Below, piece by piece: positions 6,336 through 13,770 of a stretch of DNA of 20,194 bases; within the stretch, counting starts at the first letter, position 1; each line of letters starts with the position of its first letter. The notes below the pieces were generated by a model. That model did no database searches and was not told the origin of the DNA. It was given only the letters and a program-made list of their open reading frames with translations. The stretch is taken from positions 1-20,194 of the forward strand of contig CBFGTJ010000038.1 in NCBI GenBank assembly GCA_965651815.1, in the 5' to 3' direction. The position numbers and the translations under genes were made by a program. Origin of the DNA: CBFGTJ01 sp965651815 (GTDB lineage: Bacteria > Actinomycetota > Acidimicrobiia > Acidimicrobiales > Microtrichaceae).

Positions 6336-6986
6336 TCACCCGGACCCGAAGCCCCGGCGCGCCTCCAGCAGGATCCGCTGGTCCTCGACGAGCGTCGACA
6401 GGACGCGGAACCGCTCCGCCACGCCCGGCGCGCGCAGCACCGACTGGCGGTCGAGCGCGCCGAGCGGGGCGAGCGTCGCGAGCTGGTGCAGGCGGGTGCC
6501 GGGATCGTCGTCCAACGGCGGGATCGGGCCGGGGCCGCGACCGGTCAGCTCCGTCGCGAGGTCCACGAGGTCCGCCACCTCCCCGGTGAGGCGGTCGAGG
6601 TCGGCGGGGCCCGGGCCGTCGGCGCCCGGGTCGCCGTCGTCCTCGTCCGGCCAGTCCCGCACGAGCGCGAGCGGGTGCGGGTCGTCGGGCAGCCAGCGCT
6701 CGACGCGGATGCGGTGGGTGCCGACGGCGAGCACGAGCAGGCGGCCGTCGGGGGTCGACTCGTGCGAGCGGACCTCCGCCGCGCAGCCGACGTCGGTGCG
6801 CACGTCGCCGCCACCGACCTCGCTCCCCCGCTCGATCAGCACCACGCCGAAGCGCGGCGGCGACGAGCCGAGCACCCGCTCCATCATCGCCAGGTACCGC
6901 GGCTCGAACACCTGCAGCGGCAGCGCCATGCCGGGGAGCAGGACGCTGCCGAGCGGGAACATGGGCAGCTCGTGGGCGTCGGTCAT
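6336..6986 (-). CDS. LON substrate-binding (N-terminal) domain protein
   Basis: A 216-residue protein with only the LON_substr_bdg domain and no ATPase or peptidase part. The hallmark start LPMFPLGSVLLPGMALPLQVFEPRY is seen at 7-31, followed by RFGVVLIERG at 45-54, VGC-AEVRS at 66-74 and GRLLVLAVGTHRIRV at 81-95. A Pro/Asp/Gly-rich stretch (about 110-130) then leads into a helical C-terminal half. Stand-alone LON-domain proteins are widespread in actinobacteria; they are thought to bind proteins or peptides, but their role is not established. Its ATG at 6986 shares ATGA with the dacB stop, so it is translationally coupled to dacB. Confidence 0.9.
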   Translation of the reverse strand: MTDAHELPMFPLGSVLLPGMALPLQVFEPRYLAMMERVLGSSPPRFGVVLIERGSEVGGGDVRTDVGCAAEVRSHESTPDGRLLVLAVGTHRIRVERWLPDDPHPLALVRDWPDEDDGDPGADGPGPADLDRLTGEVADLVDLATELTGRGPGPIPPLDDDPGTRLHQLATLAPLGALDRQSVLRAPGVAERFRVLSTLVEDQRILLEARRGFGSG

Positions 6987-8653
6987 CCGGGTGGGCCCGG
7001 GGGCAGAGGGACGAGCTGCCCGTCCGGTGGCGCGTGGGGGTGCCCGAGCAGCTCGGCGAGCAGGCGCTCCTGCAGCGCCAGGTGCTGACCGCCGACCTGG
7101 CCGTCGGTGTTCTGCACGAACGCGAACGCGAGGTCCCTGCCCGGCTGCGTGCGCACCCAGCCCGACAGCGCCGTCACGTCCACCAGCGAGCCCGTCTTCG
7201 CGCGCACGGCGCTGCGCAGCGGCTCCTCCAGCATCCGGTCGTCCAGCGTGCCGTCCTCACCGGGCCGCGCGAGGCCCTCGGACACGGGCCCCGACGGGCC
7301 GTCCTCCTCGAGCAGGCTCGCCAGCAGCTCGCAGGTCACCCGGTTGCCCGCCGACAGCCCCGAGCCGTCCTCGAGGGTGAGGGCGCTGGTGTCGTGGCCC
7401 TCGGACTCCAACCAGCTGCGCACGGCCGCCAGGCCCGCCTCGGTGGAGCCGCCGCCTCCGGAGCGCACGCCGATCTCCTTCACCAGCAGCTCGGTCGTCG
7501 TGTTGTCGGAGTGGGTGAGCAGCTGGTCGACCAGCTCCGCGATCGTCATCGAGGGGACCTCGAGCAGCGTCGCCGCTCCCTCCGGGGCCACCCCCGTGGT
7601 CGGGGCGCCGAGCACCTCGACGCCACGGTCCTCGAGCAGCAGGGTGATGACCTCCGCCGCGTGAAGCGCCGGGTCGTCCGTGGGCCCGCCGCCGACGCCG
7701 GTCAGCGGGTGGACCGTCCACCCGTCGTTCACGATCAGCGCGCCCAGTGGGCCGACCTGGCCCTGGGTCAGGAAGCGCTCGGGCCACGTCGGGAGCCGCC
7801 GGACGTCGTCGTAGCGCGACCCGTCGCCGACGACGGAGCCCTCGATCGTGGTGATGCCCGTGGCGACGATCTGGTCGGCGACCGCCTCGAGGTCGGTCAG
7901 CGGGGGAACGCCCCTGGGGAACCTCGGCTCGTAGGTGTCGGTGGTCAGCATCGGGTCGCCGCCGCCGACCACGTAGAGGTTGCCCCGCACGACCGACCCG
8001 TCCGTGGGCGCCCCGTCGGTCGCGAACCGGGTGACGAGCCGCTCGTCGGGGCCGATCAGCTCGAGGGCCGCCGCGCCGATGACCAGCTTCAGGTTCGACG
8101 CAGGCGCGAGCGGGGCGTCCTCGCGGTGGGCGACGAGTGCCTCTCCCCCTTCGCGGACGTCCACGCAGCTGTCGGGCGGCGCGGCGTCGAGCACCGGCTG
8201 GACCGCGGCGCGCAGGTTCCGCGCCGCCACGGGTCGCGCGAGCAGCTCGGGGGCGCGCCTCGCGGACAGCACCGGGCTGCCCACGACGATCGCGGGTGGC
8301 CCGGCGTCGGCGGCCTCGACCCGCTCGTCGGTCACCCACGCGAGCGCTCCCGACGCCGCCGCCACGACCGCCAGCACGCCCGCCACGCCGAACCAGCGCC
8401 GCGACTCGCGCCGCCGACGGCGACGACGGCGCCGCAGGGAGTCGTCGTCGTGGTCCGCGTGCCGGCGCAGCCCCAGCCGCCCCCGGCCACGCCAGCGGCC
8501 CCGCCCGACCCCGTCGTCGGCGTCGAGCGACCTCCGCCGCCGGCGCACCACCGGCATCGCGTCCGCGCGCAGGCGCTCGGGGTCGAGGGGTGTGGCTCCG
8601 GCACGCTCTGCCGGCGTGCGCGGCTCCCGGCGCGGGCGATCCTGGTCGCTCAC
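6983..8653 (-). CDS. dacB: D-alanyl-D-alanine carboxypeptidase/endopeptidase, PBP4 (peptidase S13) family
   Basis: Penicillin-binding enzyme that trims terminal D-Ala from peptidoglycan stem peptides and/or cuts 4-3 cross-links outside the membrane. The 556-residue chain has an 86-residue basic cytoplasmic N-terminus and one transmembrane anchor at about 87-106 (WFGVAGVLAV...). The S13 domain carries all three active-site motifs: SNLK at 186-189, SDN at 382-384 and KTG at 486-488. GNLYVVGGGDP at 224-234 and LEDGSGLS at 427-434 are also typical of the family. The cytoplasmic part is longer and more Arg-rich than usual, with nine arginines in a row at 74-82. It starts at GTG 8653, six bases after the stop of the synthetase alpha gene, and its stop overlaps the LON gene start. 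Confidence 0.93.
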   Translation of the reverse strand: MSDQDRPRREPRTPAERAGATPLDPERLRADAMPVVRRRRRSLDADDGVGRGRWRGRGRLGLRRHADHDDDSLRRRRRRRRRESRRWFGVAGVLAVVAAASGALAWVTDERVEAADAGPPAIVVGSPVLSARRAPELLARPVAARNLRAAVQPVLDAAPPDSCVDVREGGEALVAHREDAPLAPASNLKLVIGAAALELIGPDERLVTRFATDGAPTDGSVVRGNLYVVGGGDPMLTTDTYEPRFPRGVPPLTDLEAVADQIVATGITTIEGSVVGDGSRYDDVRRLPTWPERFLTQGQVGPLGALIVNDGWTVHPLTGVGGGPTDDPALHAAEVITLLLEDRGVEVLGAPTTGVAPEGAATLLEVPSMTIAELVDQLLTHSDNTTTELLVKEIGVRSGGGGSTEAGLAAVRSWLESEGHDTSALTLEDGSGLSAGNRVTCELLASLLEEDGPSGPVSEGLARPGEDGTLDDRMLEEPLRSAVRAKTGSLVDVTALSGWVRTQPGRDLAFAFVQNTDGQVGGQHLALQERLLAELLGHPHAPPDGQLVPLPPGPPG

Positions 8654-8659
8654 GCCCGC

Positions 8660-10156
8660 TCAGCCGGCCGCGGGGCCGTCGAGCGGGAGGCCCCGCCGCA
8701 TCCGGTACCTCGAGTGGCGCCACAGGTGGCCGAGCGCGGTGACGGCCCGGTCCGCGGACGGGTAGCAGAGCCGACCGGTCTCACGCACGGTCGCCGGCCC
8801 CGGGTTGTCGGGGAACGCGACCGCCAGCTCGGTGGCGGTCAGCACGGGCTTGCCGGTCTCCAGCGACAGCTCGTGGGCGGCGCGGGCGAACCGGGCGTCC
8901 TGGCGCTCGTGGTACGCCACGATCCGCTGCACGTCGGGGTCGTCCGCGAACGGCCCTTCGCGGAGCATCCGCGCCTGGTTCGACTGGATGCCGAGGCCGA
9001 GGTACACGACGGCGTCGACCTCGGGGTGGCGGCACACGAGCTCGAGCACCTCGGGGATGGTGTCGCGGGTCTCCCCGCCGGCGAGGTCGATCGGGTTGTT
9101 CCGGCTCCACCGCGGCGGCAGCTTCTCGTCGATCGCCGCGCGCAGGTCGTCGGGCAGCTCCGCGAGCACCAGGTCCAGCTCGCGGGTGATCGCGTCGGCG
9201 GTCACCACGCCCCACCCCCCGGCGGTGGTCAGCACCGCGACCCGGTTGCCCTTCGGCAGCGGCTGCGTCGCGAACGTCGCCGCCGCCTCGAACGCCTCTT
9301 CGACCGTCGCCGCCCGGGTCACCCCGGCCTGGCGGCACGCGCCGTCGAAGGTCCGGTCGTCGGTCGCCAGCGAACCGGTGTGGCTCGCCGCGGCCCGCGC
9401 ACCACCGGAGGTGGCGCCGCCCTTGACCAGCACCAGCGGCATGCGGGCCGCCACGCGGGTGATCGAGTCGAGGAACGCGCGCCCGTCGTCGATGCCCTCG
9501 ACGTAGGCGAGGCCCACCGACGTCGCCGGGTCCTCGGCGTAGTGCTCGAGCAGGTCGGCGACGCTGGTCGCCGCCGCGTTGCCCGCCGACACCGCCCTCG
9601 AGATGCCGACGCCGGTCGCGCACGCCCAGTTCATGAAGCTCGACACGAAGTTGCCGGACTGGCTGGCGACGCCGATCGAGCCGGCCGGCGGGTAGGGGGC
9701 GACGATCTGGGCGCACAGCGACGCGGGGGTCGACACGACGCCCTGGCCGTTCGGGCCGACGAGCAGGATGTCGAGCTCGTCGCACAGCTCCACCAGCGCC
9801 CGCTCCTCGGCGCGCCCCTCCTCCCCCGCCTCGCCGTAGCCGGCGCTGGTGAGGAACGCGGCGCGGATGCCGCGGGCCGCCGCGGCGCGCAGCAGGTCCT
9901 GGTTCGCCGACCGGGGGGTGCAGACGAACACCAGGTCGGCCTCGCCCTCGGGCACCTCCTCGATCGAGCGCAGCGTCTGCACGCCGAGGACCTCCACGCC
10001 GTCGAGGTTGGTGGCGAAGATGCGGCCCCGGTACCCCGACGCGATGAGGTTGTGCAGGCTGACGAACCCGAACTTGCCGGGGTGGGTGGAGGCGCCGGCG
10101 ACGACCACGCCGCGCGGCTCGAACAGGGCGGCGAAGTGCTGCGGTGTCGGCTTCAT
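8660..10156 (-). CDS. Acyl-CoA synthetase (ADP/NDP-forming) alpha subunit, CoA-binding and ligase domains
   Basis: A 498-residue protein equivalent to the alpha part of ADP-forming acetyl/acyl-CoA synthetases, which interconvert acyl-CoA plus ADP and phosphate with acid plus CoA plus ATP. The CoA-binding Rossmann domain comes first (GVVVAGASTHPGKFG at 16-30, VFVCTPR at 76-82). It is followed by the succinyl-CoA-ligase-like domain (GPNGQGV at 134-140, ASQSGNF at 164-170) and a third domain. ASHTGS at 257-262 contains the expected phospho-His, H259. The start is ATG 10156, sharing ATGA with the stop of the ATP-grasp gene just upstream, so both subunits should be made in equal amounts. The substrate cannot be told from sequence. 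A fused single-chain form is common elsewhere; here the two parts are separate genes. Confidence 0.9.
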   Translation of the reverse strand: MKPTPQHFAALFEPRGVVVAGASTHPGKFGFVSLHNLIASGYRGRIFATNLDGVEVLGVQTLRSIEEVPEGEADLVFVCTPRSANQDLLRAAAARGIRAAFLTSAGYGEAGEEGRAEERALVELCDELDILLVGPNGQGVVSTPASLCAQIVAPYPPAGSIGVASQSGNFVSSFMNWACATGVGISRAVSAGNAAATSVADLLEHYAEDPATSVGLAYVEGIDDGRAFLDSITRVAARMPLVLVKGGATSGGARAAASHTGSLATDDRTFDGACRQAGVTRAATVEEAFEAAATFATQPLPKGNRVAVLTTAGGWGVVTADAITRELDLVLAELPDDLRAAIDEKLPPRWSRNNPIDLAGGETRDTIPEVLELVCRHPEVDAVVYLGLGIQSNQARMLREGPFADDPDVQRIVAYHERQDARFARAAHELSLETGKPVLTATELAVAFPDNPGPATVRETGRLCYPSADRAVTALGHLWRHSRYRMRRGLPLDGPAAG

Positions 10157-10833
10157 CGTGCTCCCGTCCCTGCCTCGCCCTCGTGGGCACCGTCCAGCTC
10201 GACCAGCGCGTCGACCGCGACCGGCCGACCTTCCTGCACGATCAGCGGGTTGAGGTCGATCGAGCGGACCCCCTCCACGACCGACGCGGCCTCCGACAGG
10301 CCCAGGAGCACGTCCACCAGCGCTGCCCGGTCGACCGCGGGCTCGCCGCGGAACTCCTCCAGCAGCGCACGGGTCCGCAGCTGCTCGATCATCTCCTCGG
10401 CGTCGACCCGCGAGATCGGCGCGGGCCGCACCGCCACGTCCGCGAGCGCCTCGGCGAGCACGCCCCCGACGCCCAGCAGGACGGTCGGACCGAACTGCGG
10501 GTCGGTGGCCACACCGGCGATGAGCTCGCGGGTGCCCGACACCATCGGCGCGACGAGCACGCCGGTCACCCCGTCGTCCTCGGTGGCCGCGTCGAGCAGC
10601 TCGGCGACGGCGCGCCGCACGGCGTCGGGGTCGTCGAGGCCGAGCCGCACGAGCCCGCGCTCGGTCTTGTGCGCGATGTGGTCGCCGCACAGCTTCGCGA
10701 CGACCGGGTAGCCCAGCGCCTCGGCCGCGTCGACCGCGGCGTCCGGGTCACCGACGAGCCGTTCGGGTGCGAAGGGCACCCCGAACCGCGCGAGCAGCTC
10801 CTTGGAGTCCGCCTCCGAGAGGGTTCGTGACAT
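10153..10833 (-). CDS. Acyl-CoA synthetase (ADP-forming) beta subunit, ATP-grasp domain
   Basis: A 226-residue ATP-grasp protein matching the beta part of ADP-forming acyl-CoA synthetases. It binds ATP and exchanges phosphate with the His of the alpha subunit encoded next. Visible motifs are PVVAKLCGDHIAHKTERG at about 42-59, LVAPMVSGTRELIAG at about 92-106, and FGPTVLLGVGGVLAE near 113-127. IDLNPLIV near the end holds the metal-binding Asp and Asn. ATG at 10833 is chosen. The open frame extends 19 codons further upstream to 10890, but that would overlap the divergent GH84 gene, and a -10 box sits 8 bases before the ATG. It is the first gene of the long minus-strand run. Confidence 0.9.
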   Translation of the reverse strand: MSRTLSEADSKELLARFGVPFAPERLVGDPDAAVDAAEALGYPVVAKLCGDHIAHKTERGLVRLGLDDPDAVRRAVAELLDAATEDDGVTGVLVAPMVSGTRELIAGVATDPQFGPTVLLGVGGVLAEALADVAVRPAPISRVDAEEMIEQLRTRALLEEFRGEPAVDRAALVDVLLGLSEAASVVEGVRSIDLNPLIVQEGRPVAVDALVELDGAHEGEAGTGAR

Positions 10834-10841
10834 GCTCGCCC

Positions 10842-10847
10842 ACGTTA
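10842..10847 (-). promoter_or_regulatory. Candidate -10 box (TAACGT) for the acyl-CoA synthetase run
   Basis: On the minus strand TAACGT lies 8 bases before the ATG at 10833, so transcription starting 7-9 bases downstream would yield a leaderless or nearly leaderless mRNA. No -35 resembling TTGACA is seen. The support is the spacing, which recurs at three other genes in this window. Confidence 0.4.
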
Positions 10848-10876
10848 CGCGGAGGGTCCGGCCACCGGGGGACGAC

Positions 10877-12124
10877 GTGCGAGGGATCATCGAGGGCTTC
10901 TACGGGCGGCCGTGGACGTGGGAGGAGCGCCGCCACGTCGGCGGGGTGCTGGCGGCCGCCGGCATGGACACCTACGTCTACGCGCCGAAGGACGACCCGC
11001 TGCACCGCGAGCGGTGGCGCGAGCCCTACCCCGACGCGGAGCTGCGGGCCTTCGAGGAGCTGGCCGGCGCCGGCGCGCTGAGGGTCGGGTTCGGCATCTC
11101 GCCCGGGCTCAGCATCGACCCCGACTCGGACGCGGACCGCCGCCGGCTCCTCGACAAGGTCGGGCAGCTGACCGGGGTCGGGGTGTCGCTGGTGGGGCTG
11201 CTGCTCGACGACCTGGACCCCGCGCCCGGGCTGGGCAGGGCGCACGGCGCGCTGACCGCCTGGCTGCGCGAGCAGCTCGACCCCGACGTGGAGCTGTTCA
11301 TGGTGCCGCTGCACTACACCGGCACCGGGCCGGCGCCGTACCTCGACGAGCTCTGCGCCGAGGTGCCGCCGGAGGTCCCGATCGGCTGGACCGGGCGGTA
11401 CGTGGTCAACCGGACGATCACGGCGGCCGACGCGCTCGCCCGCCGCGAGGCGACCGGGGGCCGTGCCCCGCTGCTGTGGGACAACACGCCGGTGAACGAC
11501 GCGCTGATGGCCGACCGGTTGTTCACCGGTCCCCTGCGAGGCCGCGACCCGGAGCTGTCCGACCACCTCTCCGGCTACCTGGCGAACCCGATGGTCCAGG
11601 CGCACGCGAGCCTGCCCGCGCTGCGCTCGGCCGCGGCGTGGCTGCGCGGTGAGGATCCCGAGGCCGAGTGGGAGCGCGCCGCGGGCGACGAGCGGGTCCT
11701 GCTGGAGGGCTGCGACGGCGCGGTGCCCGCTGCGCTCGCCGACGCGGGCCTCGCAGGTGACCGCGCCGCCCTCGAGGAGCTGGCGGAGTGGATGCGCGCC
11801 GCCGCGGCCTGCGAGCCCGGCGCGCTCGGCGAGGCGGTGCGGCCCTGGGTCGACCAGCTGCGCGCGGAGGCGGCGGTGTGCGACGTCGCGCTCCAGGTGC
11901 TGCTCGCCCCCGACGGCGAGGCCCACCGGCTGTCGCCGCTGCTGCTCCTCACCTGGCCTCCGCTGCGCCGGGCCGAGGCCCAGGTGCTCGGCGGGCGTGG
12001 CGCCGCGCTGCCGGCGCTCGGCCAGGACGAGCAGAGCCGCTGGGTCGCCTCGACCGAGTGCGTCGTGCCACCGGCGAGCGTCACCGACCGACTCGTCGCG
12101 GCGGCGTTCGCGCGGCTCGCCTAG
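10877..12124 (+). CDS. GH84 beta-N-acetylglucosaminidase (hyaluronidase/O-GlcNAcase-like catalytic domain)
   Basis: Glycoside hydrolase using substrate-assisted catalysis on N-acetylglucosaminides. The 415-residue chain starts almost directly with the GH84 signature GIIEGFYGRPW (3-13). APKDDPLHRERWREPY follows at 36-51, then the catalytic Asp pair LLLDDL (D111, D112), IGWTGRYV, LLWDNTPVND and GYLANPM. No signal peptide or membrane segment is present, so the enzyme appears cytoplasmic, unlike clostridial secreted GH84 toxins. GTG 10877 was picked because the conserved domain begins there and GGGGGA precedes it. ATG 10832 is an alternative that adds 15 residues; it shares CATG with the start of the divergent gene. 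A substrate in cell-wall amino-sugar recycling is a reasonable guess but not shown. Confidence 0.88.
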   Translation: MRGIIEGFYGRPWTWEERRHVGGVLAAAGMDTYVYAPKDDPLHRERWREPYPDAELRAFEELAGAGALRVGFGISPGLSIDPDSDADRRRLLDKVGQLTGVGVSLVGLLLDDLDPAPGLGRAHGALTAWLREQLDPDVELFMVPLHYTGTGPAPYLDELCAEVPPEVPIGWTGRYVVNRTITAADALARREATGGRAPLLWDNTPVNDALMADRLFTGPLRGRDPELSDHLSGYLANPMVQAHASLPALRSAAAWLRGEDPEAEWERAAGDERVLLEGCDGAVPAALADAGLAGDRAALEELAEWMRAAAACEPGALGEAVRPWVDQLRAEAAVCDVALQVLLAPDGEAHRLSPLLLLTWPPLRRAEAQVLGGRGAALPALGQDEQSRWVASTECVVPPASVTDRLVAAAFARLA

Positions 12125-12138
12125 CACCGCCGGCCCCG

Positions 12139-12144
12139 TAGGGT
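12139..12144 (+). promoter_or_regulatory. Candidate -10 box (TAGGGT) before the small conserved gene
   Basis: TAGGGT fits TANNNT and ends 8 bases before the ATG at 12153, the arrangement of leaderless promoters in actinobacteria. The same bases also contain GGGTGGG, which could act as a weak ribosome site if the gene is instead read through from the GH84 gene 28 bases upstream. No -35 is evident. Confidence 0.35.
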
Positions 12145-12152
12145 GGGCGGCC

Positions 12153-12539
12153 ATGCAGATCGTCTCCGCGCTGTTCATCGACGACATGGCGATGCGCCAG
12201 GTGCCGGGCCCCTCGACGCGGATCGACCTCACCGGCATCCAGTTCTCGGCCCCGGCGCCGGGCCCGTTCCCGGTGACGGTGACGCCCCACATGGTCGTGC
12301 TGATCCGCAACGAGCCGGACGGGGCGCCGAACGGCGCGCTCGAGGTGGTGTTCCGCCTCGACGGCGAGCAGATCGCCCGCAACGTGCAGCCCGTGGAGAT
12401 CGAGCCCGGCAAGTTCGCCTACCGGCTCGTGCGCCCCGAGCTGGAGTTCCCCGGCCCCGGCACCGTCGAGGCGCACTGCCGGATCGACATGGGCCCGGTC
12501 ACCGTCGTCCCCTACACGCTGCTCGAACCGACCGACTGA
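12153..12539 (+). CDS. Small conserved protein of unknown function (DUF6941-like)
   Basis: A 128-residue protein, mostly beta-strand by pattern, with no signal peptide or membrane helix. It begins MQIVSALFIDDMAMRQ, with LTGIQFSAPAPGPFPVTVTP at about 27-46 and alternating hydrophobic strands such as MVVLIRNEP, ALEVVFRL and GTVEAHCRIDMG. This looks like a single small beta-sandwich. The layout resembles short proteins annotated as DUF6941, but I recall that family only loosely and the name is tentative. The stop at 12539 is three bases before the start of the FIST gene, so the two are likely cotranscribed. The function is not known. Confidence 0.75.
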   Translation: MQIVSALFIDDMAMRQVPGPSTRIDLTGIQFSAPAPGPFPVTVTPHMVVLIRNEPDGAPNGALEVVFRLDGEQIARNVQPVEIEPGKFAYRLVRPELEFPGPGTVEAHCRIDMGPVTVVPYTLLEPTD

Positions 12540-12542
12540 CCC

Positions 12543-13700
12543 GTGCGCGTCCGCGCCGCCTCGGCACTCTCGGAGCACCCGCTCGCCACGCACGCGGTCG
12601 GCGAGTGCGTCGGCCGCCTGCTCGACGCGGGCGGCGAGGGCCCTCCCGACCTGGTGGTGCTGTTCGCGACCGAGCCCCACCTGGGCGCGTTCGAGGACAT
12701 CGCGAGGGCCACGCGGGAGCTGCTCGCGCCGCGCACGCTGGTCGGCGCGGGCGCGGCGTCGGTCCTCGCCGGACGCCGCGAGGTCGAGGAGCGGGGCGCG
12801 CTCGCCGCGTTCGCGCTCTGGAGCACGGGGCCCGGGGGTGTGCCCGCCCCCGTGCGCATCCGGGCGACCCCGACCCCCGAGGGTCCGGAGCTCGGCGGGC
12901 TCAGGGCGCTGGAGGGCGCCGAGGGTGCCCTCCTGCTGTTCGCGGACCCCTTCACCCTCCCCGTCGAGCGCGTCCTGGAGGAGCTGGCCCGCACCGCCCC
13001 CGGGCTGACCGTCATCGGCGGGCTCGCGTCGGTCGCCCGGCGGCCCGGCGGGAACCGCCTGCTGCTCGACCGGACCCTGCACGCGGACGGTGCGGTCGGC
13101 GTGCTGGTGCCGCCGTCGATCCCGGTCGGGACGGTCGTGTCGCAGGGCTGCCGGCCGATCGGCGACCCGCTGACCGTCACCCGCGCCGAGCGCAACCGCC
13201 TGCTGGAGCTGGCCGGCCGACCGGCGTTCGGCCTGCTCGTCGACCTGGTCCAGAGCCTGCCCCCGGAGGAGCAGCAGCTCGCCGTGAGCGGGCTGCACCT
13301 CGGGCGCGTCGTCGACGAGTACCGGGCCGAGTTCGGCCGGGGCGACTTCCTGGTGCGCGCGGTGCTCGGCGGCGACAAGGAGGCGGGTGCCGTCGCGGTC
13401 GGCGACGAGATCGAGGTCGGCGCCACCGTGCAGTTCCACGTGCGCGACGCCCGCGCCGCGGACGAGGACCTCGCGGCGCTCATGGCGGACCGGCGGGCCG
13501 ACGGTGCCCTGGTCTTCACCTGCAACGAGCGGGGCCGGCGGCTGTTCGGGGTGCCGGACCACGACGCGGACGCGATCAGCGAGGCGCTGGCGGACGCGCC
13601 CCTGGCCGGCATGTTCTGCGCCGGGGAGATCGGGCCGGTGGGCGGCCGCAACCACCTCCACGGCTCCACGGCGTCCGTGGCGCTCTTCGGCGCTCGCTGA
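12543..13700 (+). CDS. FIST N and C domain sensor protein
   Basis: A 385-residue protein with the FIST_N domain (about 28-195) and FIST_C domain (about 200-365). These domains are proposed to bind small ligands, perhaps amino acids, in signal transduction. Features seen are DLVVLFATEPHL at 35-46, the GAGAASV turn near 68-74, TVIGGLAS near 155-162, GCRPIGDPLTVT near 202-213, and the hallmark CNERGRRLFG starting at C327. No kinase, cyclase or methyl-accepting output domain is attached, so it would have to work through a partner or as an enzyme of unknown kind. GTG 12543 is the only good start. No clear ribosome site precedes it, consistent with coupling to the gene three bases upstream. There is no signal peptide. 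Confidence 0.9.
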   Translation: MRVRAASALSEHPLATHAVGECVGRLLDAGGEGPPDLVVLFATEPHLGAFEDIARATRELLAPRTLVGAGAASVLAGRREVEERGALAAFALWSTGPGGVPAPVRIRATPTPEGPELGGLRALEGAEGALLLFADPFTLPVERVLEELARTAPGLTVIGGLASVARRPGGNRLLLDRTLHADGAVGVLVPPSIPVGTVVSQGCRPIGDPLTVTRAERNRLLELAGRPAFGLLVDLVQSLPPEEQQLAVSGLHLGRVVDEYRAEFGRGDFLVRAVLGGDKEAGAVAVGDEIEVGATVQFHVRDARAADEDLAALMADRRADGALVFTCNERGRRLFGVPDHDADAISEALADAPLAGMFCAGEIGPVGGRNHLHGSTASVALFGAR

Positions 13701-13730
13701 GGGCATTTCGGGGGCGGGGAGGGCGGTCGC

Positions 13731-13736
13731 TACGAT
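13731..13736 (+). promoter_or_regulatory. Candidate -10 box (TACGAT) for transketolase
   Basis: TACGAT lies 34 bases before the transketolase ATG in the 70-base gap after the FIST gene. It fits TANNNT and would leave a leader of about 27 bases holding AGGA and GGGA ribosome-site candidates. The G-rich region upstream offers only a poor -35 (TTCGGG at 13707-13712, 18-base spacer). Confidence 0.5.
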
Positions 13737-13770
13737 CGGCGCGCCGCCGAGGACAGGAAGTTGGGACCAC

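Noticed and set aside
7034..10711. A 1225-codon open frame on the plus strand
   Set aside because: It is antisense to dacB and both acyl-CoA synthetase genes, whose motifs are clear. Its translation is low-complexity Arg/Gly/His/Val-rich, as expected for the mirror frame of high-GC coding DNA.
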